Assembly: GCF_014698755.1 (NCBI RefSeq)
Contig: NZ_JACJTO010000029.1
Coordinates: forward strand, 1 to 55,866
From: Aphanizomenon flos-aquae FACHB-1287
GTDB taxonomy: Bacteria; Cyanobacteriota; Cyanobacteriia; Cyanobacteriales; Nostocaceae
Reading direction: 5' to 3'
Length of the DNA stretch: 55,866 nt
Shown here: positions 46,792-54,979 of the stretch, piece after piece
Position numbering within the stretch: the stretch's first letter is position 1
How the letters are laid out: the number at the start of each line of letters is the position of its first letter
Position numbers and translations under genes: made by a program
Notes under the pieces: model-generated
Database searches by the model: none
Told to the model about the DNA's origin: nothing
The model's input: the letters and a program-made list of their open reading frames with translations, nothing else

Positions 46792-46995
46792 GATTGTTTA
46801 ATTCCTACACTCTTCATCAGGCTTTTCTGGAATGTGGGTTGGAAATATCAGGTAAAATTGGCTGGAACATTAAGATATAGCAGTTATCGGTTGAGTGAAA
46901 TACAAGAACCCCCTCCCCACAAGCGATGAGGGGGCTGATAATGTATCCTATTTAAGTGCATACTGCTATAAGACTTATAGATTGACAGAATTAAG

Positions 46996-47337
46996 TCACT
47001 CTTTGAGAATAGTCAGAATCTCTCTTAACCATTGTCGATAAGTTAGCCCCAGTCCAGGAGCGTAAATACAAGACAAAAGTTTATGAGTTACTATTTCACC
47101 CAAATCCCAATCATCTTCTAATGTCAGATGATCTGCGATGAATTGTTCCAATTCTTGAGTTACCTGGGCAACAATTGCTTGAGAATTATTGGTCTTAAAG
47201 TCACGCACAACAACCTGAAATGATGGTGGCTCTCCCTGCCAGTTATAGATATAAGCCCAATCTTGGTGGAAGTAGCCACCGAAAAATTGTTTGAGTTCTG
47301 GATAAAGCTTTTCGTATTTATTTTCGTCCCAATCCAT
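46996..47337 (-). CDS. CdiI-type immunity protein for the RNase A-like toxin
   Basis: This 113-residue protein shows the pattern YPELKQFFGGYFHQDWAYIY then LEQFIADHL, and LGLTYRQWLREILTIL at the end. This matches the contact-dependent inhibition immunity family (CdiI_2) that I recall pairing with RNase A-like CdiA C-terminal toxins (YPEL.QF.GAYFHQDW, ... GLT...WL). It begins 35 bp after the stop of the RNase A-like toxin, so toxin and immunity pair in the standard order. Cytoplasmic, no signal peptide. Confidence 0.78.
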   Translation of the reverse strand: MDWDENKYEKLYPELKQFFGGYFHQDWAYIYNWQGEPPSFQVVVRDFKTNNSQAIVAQVTQELEQFIADHLTLEDDWDLGEIVTHKLLSCIYAPGLGLTYRQWLREILTILKE

Positions 47338-47372
47338 CTACTTACTCTCCTTTGGTGCTATGTTTAATCCAG

Positions 47373-48284
47373 CTATTTAATAATGGGAAATGATGTTAAG
47401 ATATGCCAGCCCTGAGCTGAACTGTCTGGCACTATAACTACCCGCACTCTCTTCGTTTCCACTGCCCGGAAAGCCCCGTTCCTACCCCGCTCAACCACAA
47501 TACCAACTAATTCATCCATATTAAAATCTTTTACAAACGGTTTTCCTTGCTTACTGTTTAGCCATACTTCTATCTCTTCACGAAACTGCTTAACAAATTT
47601 TCCCTGGGTACGATTGGTAATGCTCTCATTACGGAAAGAAGATGCCATATTTATGTCAGGTTCATTCTGAAGTCGCTTACGCAGCCAATTTTCTGATTTA
47701 CCAACGTGTTTTTCTTCCGTGTGACCTCCTTCATTTTCATGAGATTCAAGATCACGCCGTTCTCCCTCTTCTTTGTTGCTTGTACTAAAATAGATGTTGG
47801 CCATCTGTAACGCTTTGGTTACAGACCATCCCATTCTTTTCGCAACTTTCGCTGCTATTTTTAACTTCAGTGAATCATGAGTAGCAGCCCAGACAACTAC
47901 TGCACCTGAATGAGAAGCTCTCAGTGCAAGTCCACCACCACCAGCCCCAGGTGCAGTTGCAAATATTAAATCTATAGCAGTAAAAAGATTATTGACAAAA
48001 CGTTTAAAGTCTTTTTCTTCTCCTTCTTTGTATCCTAATTCAATATAAATGCGTTCTGCTACATCAATAGTGAGTCCAGTGTAATCTAACCAATCTGGGG
48101 GTAGAACCCAACATTGAATACGCGGAGAAATTACATTTTCCTGTACCAATGATGTCAATTTTTGTTGATTCTGACTTCGCTGCACCACCCCTTCATTCTG
48201 CTGTACAACATGGGTCAACTCATGGGCAATTAACTCCTGTCCCCCTCGACTCCCAGGATTATATTCCCCCTGTCTAAAGAACAC
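47373..48284 (-). CDS. DUF4157 tail plus RNase A-like (CdiA-CT type) toxin, 5'-truncated
   Basis: This 303-residue frame starts at a weak GTG within the DUF4157 module, just before the metal motif HELTHVVQQ (His21). The C-terminal domain (residues about 200-303) has ESHENEGGHTEEKHVGKSEN, WLRKRLQNEPDINMASSF and VRVVIVPDSS...GWHILTSFP, the signature of the RNase A-like toxin of CdiA C-termini. It degrades RNA in target cells. Upstream homology stops at 48318 where a dispersed repeat begins, so promoter and N-terminus are missing. The gene may be silent; a CdiI-like gene follows. Confidence 0.75.
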   Translation of the reverse strand: MFFRQGEYNPGSRGGQELIAHELTHVVQQNEGVVQRSQNQQKLTSLVQENVISPRIQCWVLPPDWLDYTGLTIDVAERIYIELGYKEGEEKDFKRFVNNLFTAIDLIFATAPGAGGGGLALRASHSGAVVVWAATHDSLKLKIAAKVAKRMGWSVTKALQMANIYFSTSNKEEGERRDLESHENEGGHTEEKHVGKSENWLRKRLQNEPDINMASSFRNESITNRTQGKFVKQFREEIEVWLNSKQGKPFVKDFNMDELVGIVVERGRNGAFRAVETKRVRVVIVPDSSAQGWHILTSFPIIK

Positions 48285-48320
48285 ATCCTCTCCCGTGGTG
48301 AAAGCCCGCGCCTGAATTGG

Positions 48321-48360
48321 GCGATTCCTAGGTCGCGCTTCGCTATCGCAATTTTCGTTG
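48321..48360. repeat. GCGATTCCTAGG hairpin repeat at a cassette truncation
   Basis: GCGATTCCTAGGTCGCGCTT followed by CGCTATCGCAATTTT. Related copies lie at 51262, 54113 and 55657. Here it replaces the upstream part of the DUF4157 module of cassette 2 precisely at 48320. Confidence 0.75.
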
Positions 48361-48378
48361 ACGAGCTAATAATCAATT

Positions 48379-49038
48379 TTATGGGATAATTTCTTTGAGA
48401 ATTGATGAAACATCTTGTGGTTGAATTTTTAATTGATTGATACAAATTAATTTAACTTTTTGATGATTTTTGATATTAGATTCTAATGACCATTTCGCCA
48501 TACTTGTAATCATTTTTTTTACAGGATCGTCTTGACTTTTCTTACTAGACAAAGCAGATATGATTCTAATAACATATTTTTCTGATCCTGTTGCCATAAA
48601 AGCAGACCATAAAATATCCAAAATACTGGAATTGTCAATAGGTATTTCTTCTAGATTTGGTGGAACTTGATCTTTAAAAAAATTAATCATATCTTGAATA
48701 GCTGGTTCGCTGTTTTGATATAAATTATTGAGATATTCTTGAGCTTCTGAAGTATTAGATAAAAAAATAGCTTCAATGATCACTTCTTTCTCTACAATAG
48801 TTAAATTTTGCAAAACTTGAGATAACCAATCTGCTATTTTATTAGAATTATCACGAAAGATAAAACTTAAAAAAAACATGATTGAGATTTGAGAAGTTTC
48901 TTCTTTTAAAAAACCCTTTTGACTCAAGCTTTTAATAAAAACTGGAATCAAATTTGGTTGAGGATTTTGATAATAGAAACTCATCCAATTTTCTATATTT
49001 TCAGCAGTAAAACTATCCATATTTATCTTATTACTCAA
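48379..49038 (-). CDS. Hypothetical helical protein, candidate immunity protein
   Basis: This 219-residue protein is predicted almost entirely helical, with HEAT-like repetition (NLIPVFIKSLSQKGFLKEE, IADWLSQVLQNLTIVEKEVI, YLNNLYQNSEPAIQDMINFF). It has no signal peptide and I do not recognise the family. It is the next minus-strand gene after the papain/LRAT-like DUF4157 protein (49318-51093), separated by a MITE-like insertion. By position it could be the immunity protein of that toxin. Confidence 0.65.
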   Translation of the reverse strand: MSNKINMDSFTAENIENWMSFYYQNPQPNLIPVFIKSLSQKGFLKEETSQISIMFFLSFIFRDNSNKIADWLSQVLQNLTIVEKEVIIEAIFLSNTSEAQEYLNNLYQNSEPAIQDMINFFKDQVPPNLEEIPIDNSSILDILWSAFMATGSEKYVIRIISALSSKKSQDDPVKKMITSMAKWSLESNIKNHQKVKLICINQLKIQPQDVSSILKEIIP

Positions 49039-49084
49039 CTTTTATGCCTATTTTGTAATATACAAGCTTTTGAAACCCTATATA

Positions 49085-49285
49085 GGGTTTGCTGAAAAAG
49101 TTATTGGTTAAGAGAGGGAACAGTGAACAGTTTCAGTGATATGAATATCCCAAAATTCACCCATCTAACTAGGACACATGGAACTATTTTGAGACACCAT
49201 CGGCAAAAAATTGGCACTTTTTAAGCATCAAAAACTCTGAAACCTTTATCTGTTCTTCTTTCTACTCTTATTCAGCAAATCCTAG
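49085..49285 (-). repeat. MITE-like element with TTTGCTGAA inverted ends
   Basis: The left end reads GGGTTTGCTGAAAAAG and the right end, reverse-complemented, reads GGATTTGCTGAATAAG, an inverted repeat of about 16 bp with a few mismatches, enclosing about 170 bp with no coding frame. The AAACCCTATATAGGGTTT palindrome overlaps the left end. It looks like a deleted insertion sequence and lies between the toxin gene and its supposed immunity gene. Confidence 0.5.
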
Positions 49286-49317
49286 ATGAAGATCCCAAAT
49301 GGGTTCTATAGACTGAT

Positions 49318-51093
49318 TTATGTTCCCGCCCGTCCTCCTAATTCTAGGTATCGTGCGTACACATTGCTTACATACATTTGACAGTTATTTCTGAGTAAGC
49401 TGTATTGCCCAGGATTACCCAAATCATTAACAGCTTGTCGCATGATGGGGTCATCTAAATTATTTCTTCCGTGACCTATTGTATAATTTCCAGCATTATC
49501 TTGTCCAAGACCGTTACGATCCATAAATCCAATATTAGCAGGATTCCCACCATCTTGAAAGAAGATATGCTCATGAAAAATTCCTCTATTTGGGATCACC
49601 CCACCCCGGCTCATACGACCTATTCCTCTGATGAAGCCTGCTAAAGGTCGCCTAGCAGTATATGCTCTTTGTATTGTTGATGTTTGTGTTTGAGATATCG
49701 AATGAAATTTAGGTTGGATTAATGCTCCTCCTTTTTCTTCCATTTTCTCTATTTGTCCAGGAGTGAGATCATCAGTTAATTGTCGCTGAATTTGAGAAGC
49801 TCCTCCTTGTTGTACAACATGAGTCAACTCATGGGCAATTAACTCCTGTCCCCCTCGACTACTAGGGTTATATTCCCCACCTCTAAAGAACAAATCCTGC
49901 CCTGTGGTAAATGCCCTTGCCTGAATTGATTGATTTAATTGGTCAGATACTGCATCATTGTGAACTTTTACTTGGCTGAAATCCACTCCTCCAAAGGCTT
50001 TTTCCATGGGTTGTCGGATGTTTTCATCTAATGGCTGTCCGCTACCCCTTGCCCCTTGAATACTAGTTTCTAGATTAGGTGTTGCGGCTATTTCCCCTTT
50101 CAGAGATTTACCTTGAAGTTGTTCTTCTTCTGGTAATTCCTCACGCTGAATGGTATCGGAAATGGACTTAGCTTGAAGTTGTTCTTCTTCTTCCGGTAAT
50201 TCCTCACGTTGAATGGTATCGGAAATAGACTTAGCTTGAATAGGTTCTTCCTCAAACGGCGCAACTTCCTCACGTTGAATGGTGTTGGAAATAGACTTAG
50301 CTTGAACTTGTTCTTCCTCTTCCGGTACTTCCTCTCGTTGCACTGTTTGACCTTGAGCCGACTGCACGGGTACAGGAGAATTAATCTGCTGTACTACCTG
50401 AGATGCTACCTGATCTGCTTCTTGCTCATATTTATCACCAGGTTGACCGATAGTTAACTTCGTTTGAATCGGTGGTGGTGGTTCTGTAGCAGGAGCATTT
50501 ACGGGGATATTCGGGTAAGTGGGTCTATTATACCATGGAACATCCGCTGATCCTTGCTGATAATAATTAGTAGGTTCACCGCTATTTAACTGAGTTTGAA
50601 TCGGTGGTGGTGGTTCTGTACCAGGAGCATTTACGGGTATATTCGGGTAAGTAGGTCTATTATACCATGCAACGTCCGCTGATCCTTGCTGATAATAATT
50701 AGTAGGTTCACCGCTATTTAACTGAGTTTGTATCGGTGGTGGTGGTTCTGTACCGGGAGCATTTACGGGTATATTCGGGTAAGTAGGTCTATTATACCAT
50801 GCAACATCCGCTGATCCTTGCTGATAATAATTAGTAGGTTCACCGCTATTTAACTGAGTTTGTATCGGTGGTGGTGGTTCTGTACCGGGAGCGTTTACTG
50901 GAATATACGGTAAATTATATCTATTATACTGAGACTGTTCATGGTCAGCATCTAAATCCACATTTTCCTGTCCAGAAGAGGAATGGGACTGGTCTAGCTG
51001 AATATCAAAGGCGCGAGTCTGGTATAGATTCTGGACTGGGGTATAAGTAGACTGAGATGGATGTTTCTTTTGAATATGTTGTCGATTGTTCAT
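49318..51093 (-). CDS. Full-length DUF4157 effector with LRAT/papain-like C-terminal domain
   Basis: This 591-residue protein has Pro-rich 44-residue repeats (IPVNAPGTEPPPPIQTQL) in residues 55-200, the DUF4157 leader PGDKYEQEADQVASQVV, acid/Gln repeats (QREELPEEEEQLQAKSISD) in 245-330, then the DUF4157 core with HELTHVVQQ (His421-His425). The C-terminal domain has His507/His509 (GIFHEHIFFQDG) and Cys571 (LLRNNCQMYV), the H-then-C order of permuted NlpC/LRAT hydrolases. DUF4157 proteins are typical eCIS cargo. Intact frame; probable toxin. Confidence 0.82.
   Translation of the reverse strand: MNNRQHIQKKHPSQSTYTPVQNLYQTRAFDIQLDQSHSSSGQENVDLDADHEQSQYNRYNLPYIPVNAPGTEPPPPIQTQLNSGEPTNYYQQGSADVAWYNRPTYPNIPVNAPGTEPPPPIQTQLNSGEPTNYYQQGSADVAWYNRPTYPNIPVNAPGTEPPPPIQTQLNSGEPTNYYQQGSADVPWYNRPTYPNIPVNAPATEPPPPIQTKLTIGQPGDKYEQEADQVASQVVQQINSPVPVQSAQGQTVQREEVPEEEEQVQAKSISNTIQREEVAPFEEEPIQAKSISDTIQREELPEEEEQLQAKSISDTIQREELPEEEQLQGKSLKGEIAATPNLETSIQGARGSGQPLDENIRQPMEKAFGGVDFSQVKVHNDAVSDQLNQSIQARAFTTGQDLFFRGGEYNPSSRGGQELIAHELTHVVQQGGASQIQRQLTDDLTPGQIEKMEEKGGALIQPKFHSISQTQTSTIQRAYTARRPLAGFIRGIGRMSRGGVIPNRGIFHEHIFFQDGGNPANIGFMDRNGLGQDNAGNYTIGHGRNNLDDPIMRQAVNDLGNPGQYSLLRNNCQMYVSNVYARYLELGGRAGT
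50460..50900 (-). repeat. 132-bp tandem repeats in the DUF4157 effector gene
   Basis: Three to four units of 132 bp (44 codons, IPVNAPGTEPPPPIQTQL through WYNRPTYPN) are nearly identical; homologous bases recur exactly 132 bp apart (for example 50611 and 50743). The sister gene at 52431 has only about one and a half units. The repeat encodes a Pro/Tyr/Gln-rich, probably unfolded leader. Confidence 0.88.
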
Positions 51094-51261
51094 TTTCTAC
51101 ACCTCGCAGCTTCACAGGGGATTGAATAAAATTATAATGTATTAATTGTCCTTTATGGTCAAATCTGGTCAAAAACTTGTATTGTTTCCATAAGTAGGCG
51201 AACTAAACAAAGTACAGGGAAGCTATTATAGGTTTGGGATAGTTTAGTCTTTTACAGAATG

Positions 51262-51310
51262 CGATTCCTAGGTCGCGCTTTGCTATCGCAATTTTTCTCA
51301 ATGAGCTAAT
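51262..51310. repeat. GCGATTCCTAGG hairpin repeat, copy 2, upstream of the effector gene
   Basis: GCGATTCCTAGGTCGCGCTT then TGCTATCGCAATTTTTCTC. The region 51094-51480 containing it is duplicated, more than 90% identical by eye, at 53946-54345 upstream of the sister effector. The shared stretch next to each ATG likely includes the effector promoter. Confidence 0.75.
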
Positions 51311-51372
51311 AATTAAAAACAATGATCTTATTTTTATACAAAAATAGTAGCACTGAGAATAAATATAAACAT

Positions 51373-51398
51373 GGTGCGTTACATTTTATTAACGCACC
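51373..51398. repeat. GGTGCGTTAC hairpin, copy 3
   Basis: GGTGCGTTACATTTTATTAA followed by CGCACC, identical to copies at 44800 and 54225. Confidence 0.75.
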
Positions 51399-51424
51399 CT
51401 ACAGGATTGGCGATTCCTACTTAT

Positions 51425-51640
51425 AAATCATGAGCCTTAAAATAAATTACAGGGTTGGGACTAGAAATATCAACCATGATCTCACTAGTACCTCTCGGCA
51501 TAAATACGCCTACCTTTCTCAAGGGTTTCAAATCACAGACTTTTCAGCAACTTTAATGGTGGGTTTACTTACGCCAACCTGTACTAGCCCATTTTTGAAT
51601 ATTCCAAAATCCCCCCATAACTATCCAAGAGACACACCCC
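51425..51640 (-). pseudogene. Remnant of the 54273-type lipoprotein gene, split by a small insertion
   Basis: The stretch GAGCCTTAAAATAAATTACA through ATCTCACTAG (51431-51489) and then ACTAGCCCATTTTTGAATAT (51579 onward) matches the 3' end of the lipoprotein gene at 54273-54710. Only the tail is left, and homology fades by about 51640. An insertion of about 90 bp interrupts it. So the lipoprotein gene once stood upstream of this effector too. Confidence 0.65.
51485..51583. mobile_element. Miniature insertion (about 92 bp) with ACTAG target duplication
   Basis: Compared with the intact paralogue at 54330, extra DNA lies between two ACTAG copies. Its ends TACCTCTCGGCATAAATACG and GGGTTTACTTACGCCAACCT form an imperfect inverted repeat (GGCATAAATACGCCTACC against GGCGTAAGTAAACCCACC). 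It carries no coding capacity. Confidence 0.6.
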
Positions 51641-51666
51641 CTCTAAAATATTTTCATCAGTTTTAA

Positions 51667-51821
51667 GGATTAATTAGATTGTAATACCAAGATTTGCGGA
51701 ATGTACGCTATAACTGATATCTTGCACTAGTAGCAACCAGCCAAAAAAGGTAGTTTTTTAGGGTTTAGTACCATGAAAAACTAATGGTTTCGGTGGCTAT
51801 TGAAAAGGTGCAAAATTTTAA
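51667..51821. other. Non-coding spacer
   Basis: AT-rich DNA with no gene; it lies between the remnant lipoprotein and the candidate immunity gene that follows the sister effector. Confidence 0.4.
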
Positions 51822-52403
51822 TTATAAAGGAAAAATGAACCAATAGCGTTCTAGTGCGACCTCTGGTTCGTCAGCAAAAAAATGATTTTTTTTATGGGAA
51901 TTTAGATATTCCAAATAATATCGAATTGCCTGACATTGTTGCTGATTAAATCCAGAAACTCGTTCCATAAATCTGTGAACTTTTTGATTAGAATTGGATA
52001 GCTCTTTGATCAAGAATTGACTTAGATCAGACTGAAGTTCGTTAGACTCTTGTTGGATATAGCATAATTTATTTAAGTCATCCGCCTCTACTGGAAGCGT
52101 TAAATACTGAACGGTCACATCTGGTAAAATATCAGTTTCTTCAAATTCCCGAATAACAATTGATAAATATGCTGGGAGATAAAATCGGAATGCAACTGGT
52201 GTCAAAAATGAAAGGGCAGAATTTTCTTTAATAAGTGTTTCTTGCGACAATTCACTCCAATGTTTACCCACAAAGGCTTGCTGAATATCTACACATTCCA
52301 AGTGGTAGCCAGTATTGTCGTATACTAAGTTCAAATCACCGGGATAAGTCAGTAGCTGAAAACTACTCATGAGTTTCTTTAAAACAATTGATGAACTAAT
52401 CAT
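51822..52403 (-). CDS. Candidate immunity protein for the Cys-rich toxin
   Basis: This 193-residue cytoplasmic protein has no recognised motif. Its start MISSSIVLKKLMSSFQLLTYPGDLNLVYD may instead be the Met at residue 12 (MSSFQLLTYPGDLN). The C-terminal part FNQQQCQAIRYYLEYLNSH then EVALERYWFIF resembles DUF6714-type proteins (Q..AI..FL.Y......DA..AL..YW), a family of likely immunity proteins; this is from memory. It starts 27 bp after the stop of the effector gene, the normal immunity position. Confidence 0.65.
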   Translation of the reverse strand: MISSSIVLKKLMSSFQLLTYPGDLNLVYDNTGYHLECVDIQQAFVGKHWSELSQETLIKENSALSFLTPVAFRFYLPAYLSIVIREFEETDILPDVTVQYLTLPVEADDLNKLCYIQQESNELQSDLSQFLIKELSNSNQKVHRFMERVSGFNQQQCQAIRYYLEYLNSHKKNHFFADEPEVALERYWFIFPL

Positions 52404-52430
52404 GATTTTTGTTAATCAGTTTCTTTACGA

Positions 52431-53945
52431 TTAAGGCACCGGAATCAAGTTGCGGGGTGGAAAGAGCCGACTTCCTTCCGAAATGATCAGATAAGTGATC
52501 AGTGCCGCTCCTGTCAGTCCTGTAATTGCCGACATTTTTTTCAAGAAGTCAGAAGACATCTCCGGTTGAGGTTGAGGTGCTTTAGATGTTTGCGCTTGAG
52601 GTTGCGGTGCTTTTACATGATCACGAGCTCGCTGACAAATCTTAATACTATTGATGGCGATTTCAAGAGCTTCTTTATGTCCAGCATCGCCCCCTCGGAA
52701 GCATTTCTTATTAATTCGGTTGCGAGCAGCAATGCACCTTGAGTTATTTTCAATGCGCTCTTCTAACTCTTCGATAGTCTGGGATTTTTTACAACTTCGA
52801 GGCTTGTTTTTACACCATTCATTTACTTCATTTTGAAGTTGTCGATGTTCTCCATGTGTGCAATCTCCGGGCGGATGTATTCCTGAAGCCGCGCTAGGAC
52901 TTGGTTGGCGTTGAAGCAATTGATCAGTTGATTTGGCGAAATTTATTGATGAGGTTTTATTCACTACTTCTGCCTCTTCAGCTTCACAAGCATCACATTT
53001 TCTCTGAACGCTGATGCCTGCACGGCGCTGTAGAGAAGATCCACCCACCTGCTGGACAACATGAGTAAGCTCATGGGCAATCAATTCTTGTCCTCCTCGA
53101 CTACTAGGGTTATATTCCCCACCTCTAAAGAACAAATCCTGCCCTGTGGTAAATGCCCTTGCCTGAATTGATTGATTTAATTGGTCAGATACTGCATCAT
53201 TGTGAACTTTTACTTGGCTGAAATCCACTCCTCCAAAGGCTTTTTCCATGGGTTGTCGGATGTTTTCATCTAATGGCTGTCCGCTACCCCTTGCCCCTTG
53301 AATACTAGTTTCTAGATTAGGTGTTGCGGCCATTTCCCCTTTCAGAGATTTACCTTGAAGTTGTTCTTCTTCCGGTACTTCCTCACGCTGAATGGTATCG
53401 GAAATGGACTTAGCTTGAAGTTGTTCTTCCTCTTCCGGTGGAGCGTCCTCTCGTTGCACTGTTTGACCTTGAGCCGACTGCACGGGTACAGGAGAATTAA
53501 TCTGCTGTACTACCTGAGATGCTACCTGATCTGCTTCTTGCTCATATTTATCACCAGGTTGACCGATAGTTAACTTCGTTTGAATCGGTGGTGGTGGTTC
53601 TGTACCGGGGGCATTTACGGGGATATTCGGGTAAGTAGGTCTATTATACCATGGAACATCCGCTGATCCTTGCTGATAATAATTAGTAGGTTCACCGCTA
53701 TTTAACTGAGTTTGTATCGGTGGTGGTGGTTCTGTACCAGGAGCGTTTACGGGTATATACGGTAAATTATATAGCTTATACTGAGACTGTTCATGGTCAG
53801 CATCTAAATCCACATTTTCCTGTCCAGAAGAGGAATGGGACGGTTGTTGCTGAATATCAAAGGCGCGAGTCTGGTATAGATTCTGGACTGGGGTATAAGT
53901 AGACTGAGATGGATGTTTCTTTTGAATATGTTGTCGAGTGTTCAT
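52431..53945 (-). CDS. Full-length DUF4157 effector with Cys-rich 'novel toxin 16'-like domain
   Basis: This 504-residue sister of the 49318 effector shares the leader TRQHIQKKHPSQSTYTPVQN, one 44-residue Pro-rich repeat and the DUF4157 core with HELTHVVQQ (His291). The C-terminal domain (about 362-440) has a Cys-rich helical pattern: HRQLQNEVNEWCK, SCKKSQTIEELEERIENN, CIAARNRINKKCFRGGD and GHKEALEIAIN, which I recall as Novel toxin 16. A Pro/Gln linker and a hydrophobic segment (about 473-490) end the protein. Intact, followed by an immunity candidate. Confidence 0.83.
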   Translation of the reverse strand: MNTRQHIQKKHPSQSTYTPVQNLYQTRAFDIQQQPSHSSSGQENVDLDADHEQSQYKLYNLPYIPVNAPGTEPPPPIQTQLNSGEPTNYYQQGSADVPWYNRPTYPNIPVNAPGTEPPPPIQTKLTIGQPGDKYEQEADQVASQVVQQINSPVPVQSAQGQTVQREDAPPEEEEQLQAKSISDTIQREEVPEEEQLQGKSLKGEMAATPNLETSIQGARGSGQPLDENIRQPMEKAFGGVDFSQVKVHNDAVSDQLNQSIQARAFTTGQDLFFRGGEYNPSSRGGQELIAHELTHVVQQVGGSSLQRRAGISVQRKCDACEAEEAEVVNKTSSINFAKSTDQLLQRQPSPSAASGIHPPGDCTHGEHRQLQNEVNEWCKNKPRSCKKSQTIEELEERIENNSRCIAARNRINKKCFRGGDAGHKEALEIAINSIKICQRARDHVKAPQPQAQTSKAPQPQPEMSSDFLKKMSAITGLTGAALITYLIISEGSRLFPPRNLIPVP

Positions 53946-54112
53946 TTTCTACACCTCGCAGCTTCACAGGGGATTGAACAAAATTATAATGTATTAATTG
54001 TCCTTTATGGTCAAATCTAGTCAAAAACTTGTATTGTTTCCATAAGTAGGCAAGCTAAACAAAGTACAGGGAAGCTATTATAGGTTTTGGATAGTTTAGT
54101 CTTTTACACAAC

Positions 54113-54150
54113 GCGATTCCTAGGTCGTGCTTCGCTATCGCATTTTTTCT
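54113..54150. repeat. GCGATTCCTAGG hairpin repeat, copy 3
   Basis: GCGATTCCTAGGTCGTGCTT followed by CGCTATCGCATTTTTTCTC, upstream of the sister effector, in the same relative position as the copy at 51262. Confidence 0.75.
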
Positions 54151-54224
54151 CAATGAGCTAATAATCAAAAACAATGATTTTATTTTTATACAAATATAGT
54201 AGTACTGAGAATAAATATAAGCAT

Positions 54225-54250
54225 GGTGCGTTACATTTTATTAACGCACC
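54225..54250. repeat. GGTGCGTTAC hairpin, copy 4
   Basis: GGTGCGTTACATTTTATTAA followed by CGCACC, 23 bp from the 3' end of the lipoprotein gene; it may serve as a terminator for that gene. Confidence 0.7.
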
Positions 54251-54272
54251 CTACAGGATAGGCGATTCCTAC

Positions 54273-54710
54273 TTATAAATCATGAGTCTTAAAATAAATT
54301 ACAGGGTTGGGACTAGAAATATCAACCATGATCTCACTAGCCCATTTTTGAGTATTCAAAAATCCTCCCATAACTTCCTTTGCATCATCAGGATTCCACC
54401 AAGCAATATTTTCAAACTCTTCAGAAGTAAAGGGACGAAATCCCTGTTTTAATGGTTTTACATATCCAGCATTTTTTAAAAAAGAATTTAGATCCTTTTT
54501 ATTCAAAACTAATCGAATAAGAATGAGTTTGTCAATACCAGATTCATTATGAACTTGGATATTTTGACTACTTGGAGGTAACTTAATACGAGCTAAACTT
54601 TCAATTTCGGATGTTTCCAACTTAGCCTCCTTTTTCTGCCAAACATCACTACAAGACAGTATTAGGGAACTAAGTATAATCAGGCTGATTACTTGCTTGA
54701 ATATTTTCAT
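54273..54710 (-). CDS. Lipoprotein, candidate immunity protein
   Basis: This 145-residue protein has a lipoprotein signal (VISLIILSSLILSCSD, Cys at the lipobox). The mature part is mixed: IKLPPSSQNIQVHNESGIDK, LIRLVLNKKDLNSFLKNAGYV and WASEIMVDISSPNPVIYFKT. It starts inside the stop of the preceding frame (ATGA overlap at 54707-54710), showing translational coupling to a toxin-tail-like frame. A degraded copy lies at 51425-51640. The family is unknown to me, but position suggests immunity. Confidence 0.7.
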   Translation of the reverse strand: MKIFKQVISLIILSSLILSCSDVWQKKEAKLETSEIESLARIKLPPSSQNIQVHNESGIDKLILIRLVLNKKDLNSFLKNAGYVKPLKQGFRPFTSEEFENIAWWNPDDAKEVMGGFLNTQKWASEIMVDISSPNPVIYFKTHDL

Positions 54711-54960
54711 CGTTGCTTACGGTTAGGTATATCACCCACTAATGATCTATCACGTCGCTCATCCATTCGTCCACCATCACGATCATTAGCTACGTCTGAA
54801 ATAGGGGTAGGAGATTTGGCAGTATCAGTCCAATTAATACTTATAGAAGAATTTGTTCCGTTAACTTCGTATTCTTGAGCTAGTCCAGTCTTGTGCAATT
54901 CTCCTAGAGATTCATCACTGACTGTGACAAGTCCAATGGTCACAGATTTACCTTCTTTAA
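54707..54960 (-). pseudogene. Short C-terminal toxin-tail remnant
   Basis: The minus-strand frame opens after a TGA near 54967 and continues KEGKSVTIGLVTVSDESLGE, NSSISINWTDTAKSP, then DRDGGRMDERRDRSLVGDI and stops at 54707. The GTG at 54943 could start it, but there is no domain that I recognise. It overlaps the lipoprotein start by ATGA, an arrangement typical of a toxin C-terminus followed by immunity. It is probably a cut-down effector end. Confidence 0.5.
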
Positions 54961-54979
54961 TAATTCAGGTTGGACAAAA

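Noticed and set aside
48230-48445. Minus-strand frame of 71 codons across the cassette truncation
   Set aside because: It joins repeat sequence to an out-of-frame reading of the DUF4157 segment.
50460-50900. 132-bp repeats resembling an array of non-coding elements
   Set aside because: The repeats are in frame and encode the Pro-rich leader of the DUF4157 effector.
51430-51666. Plus-strand frame of 78 codons
   Set aside because: It is the reverse strand of the lipoprotein remnant plus the 92-bp insertion.
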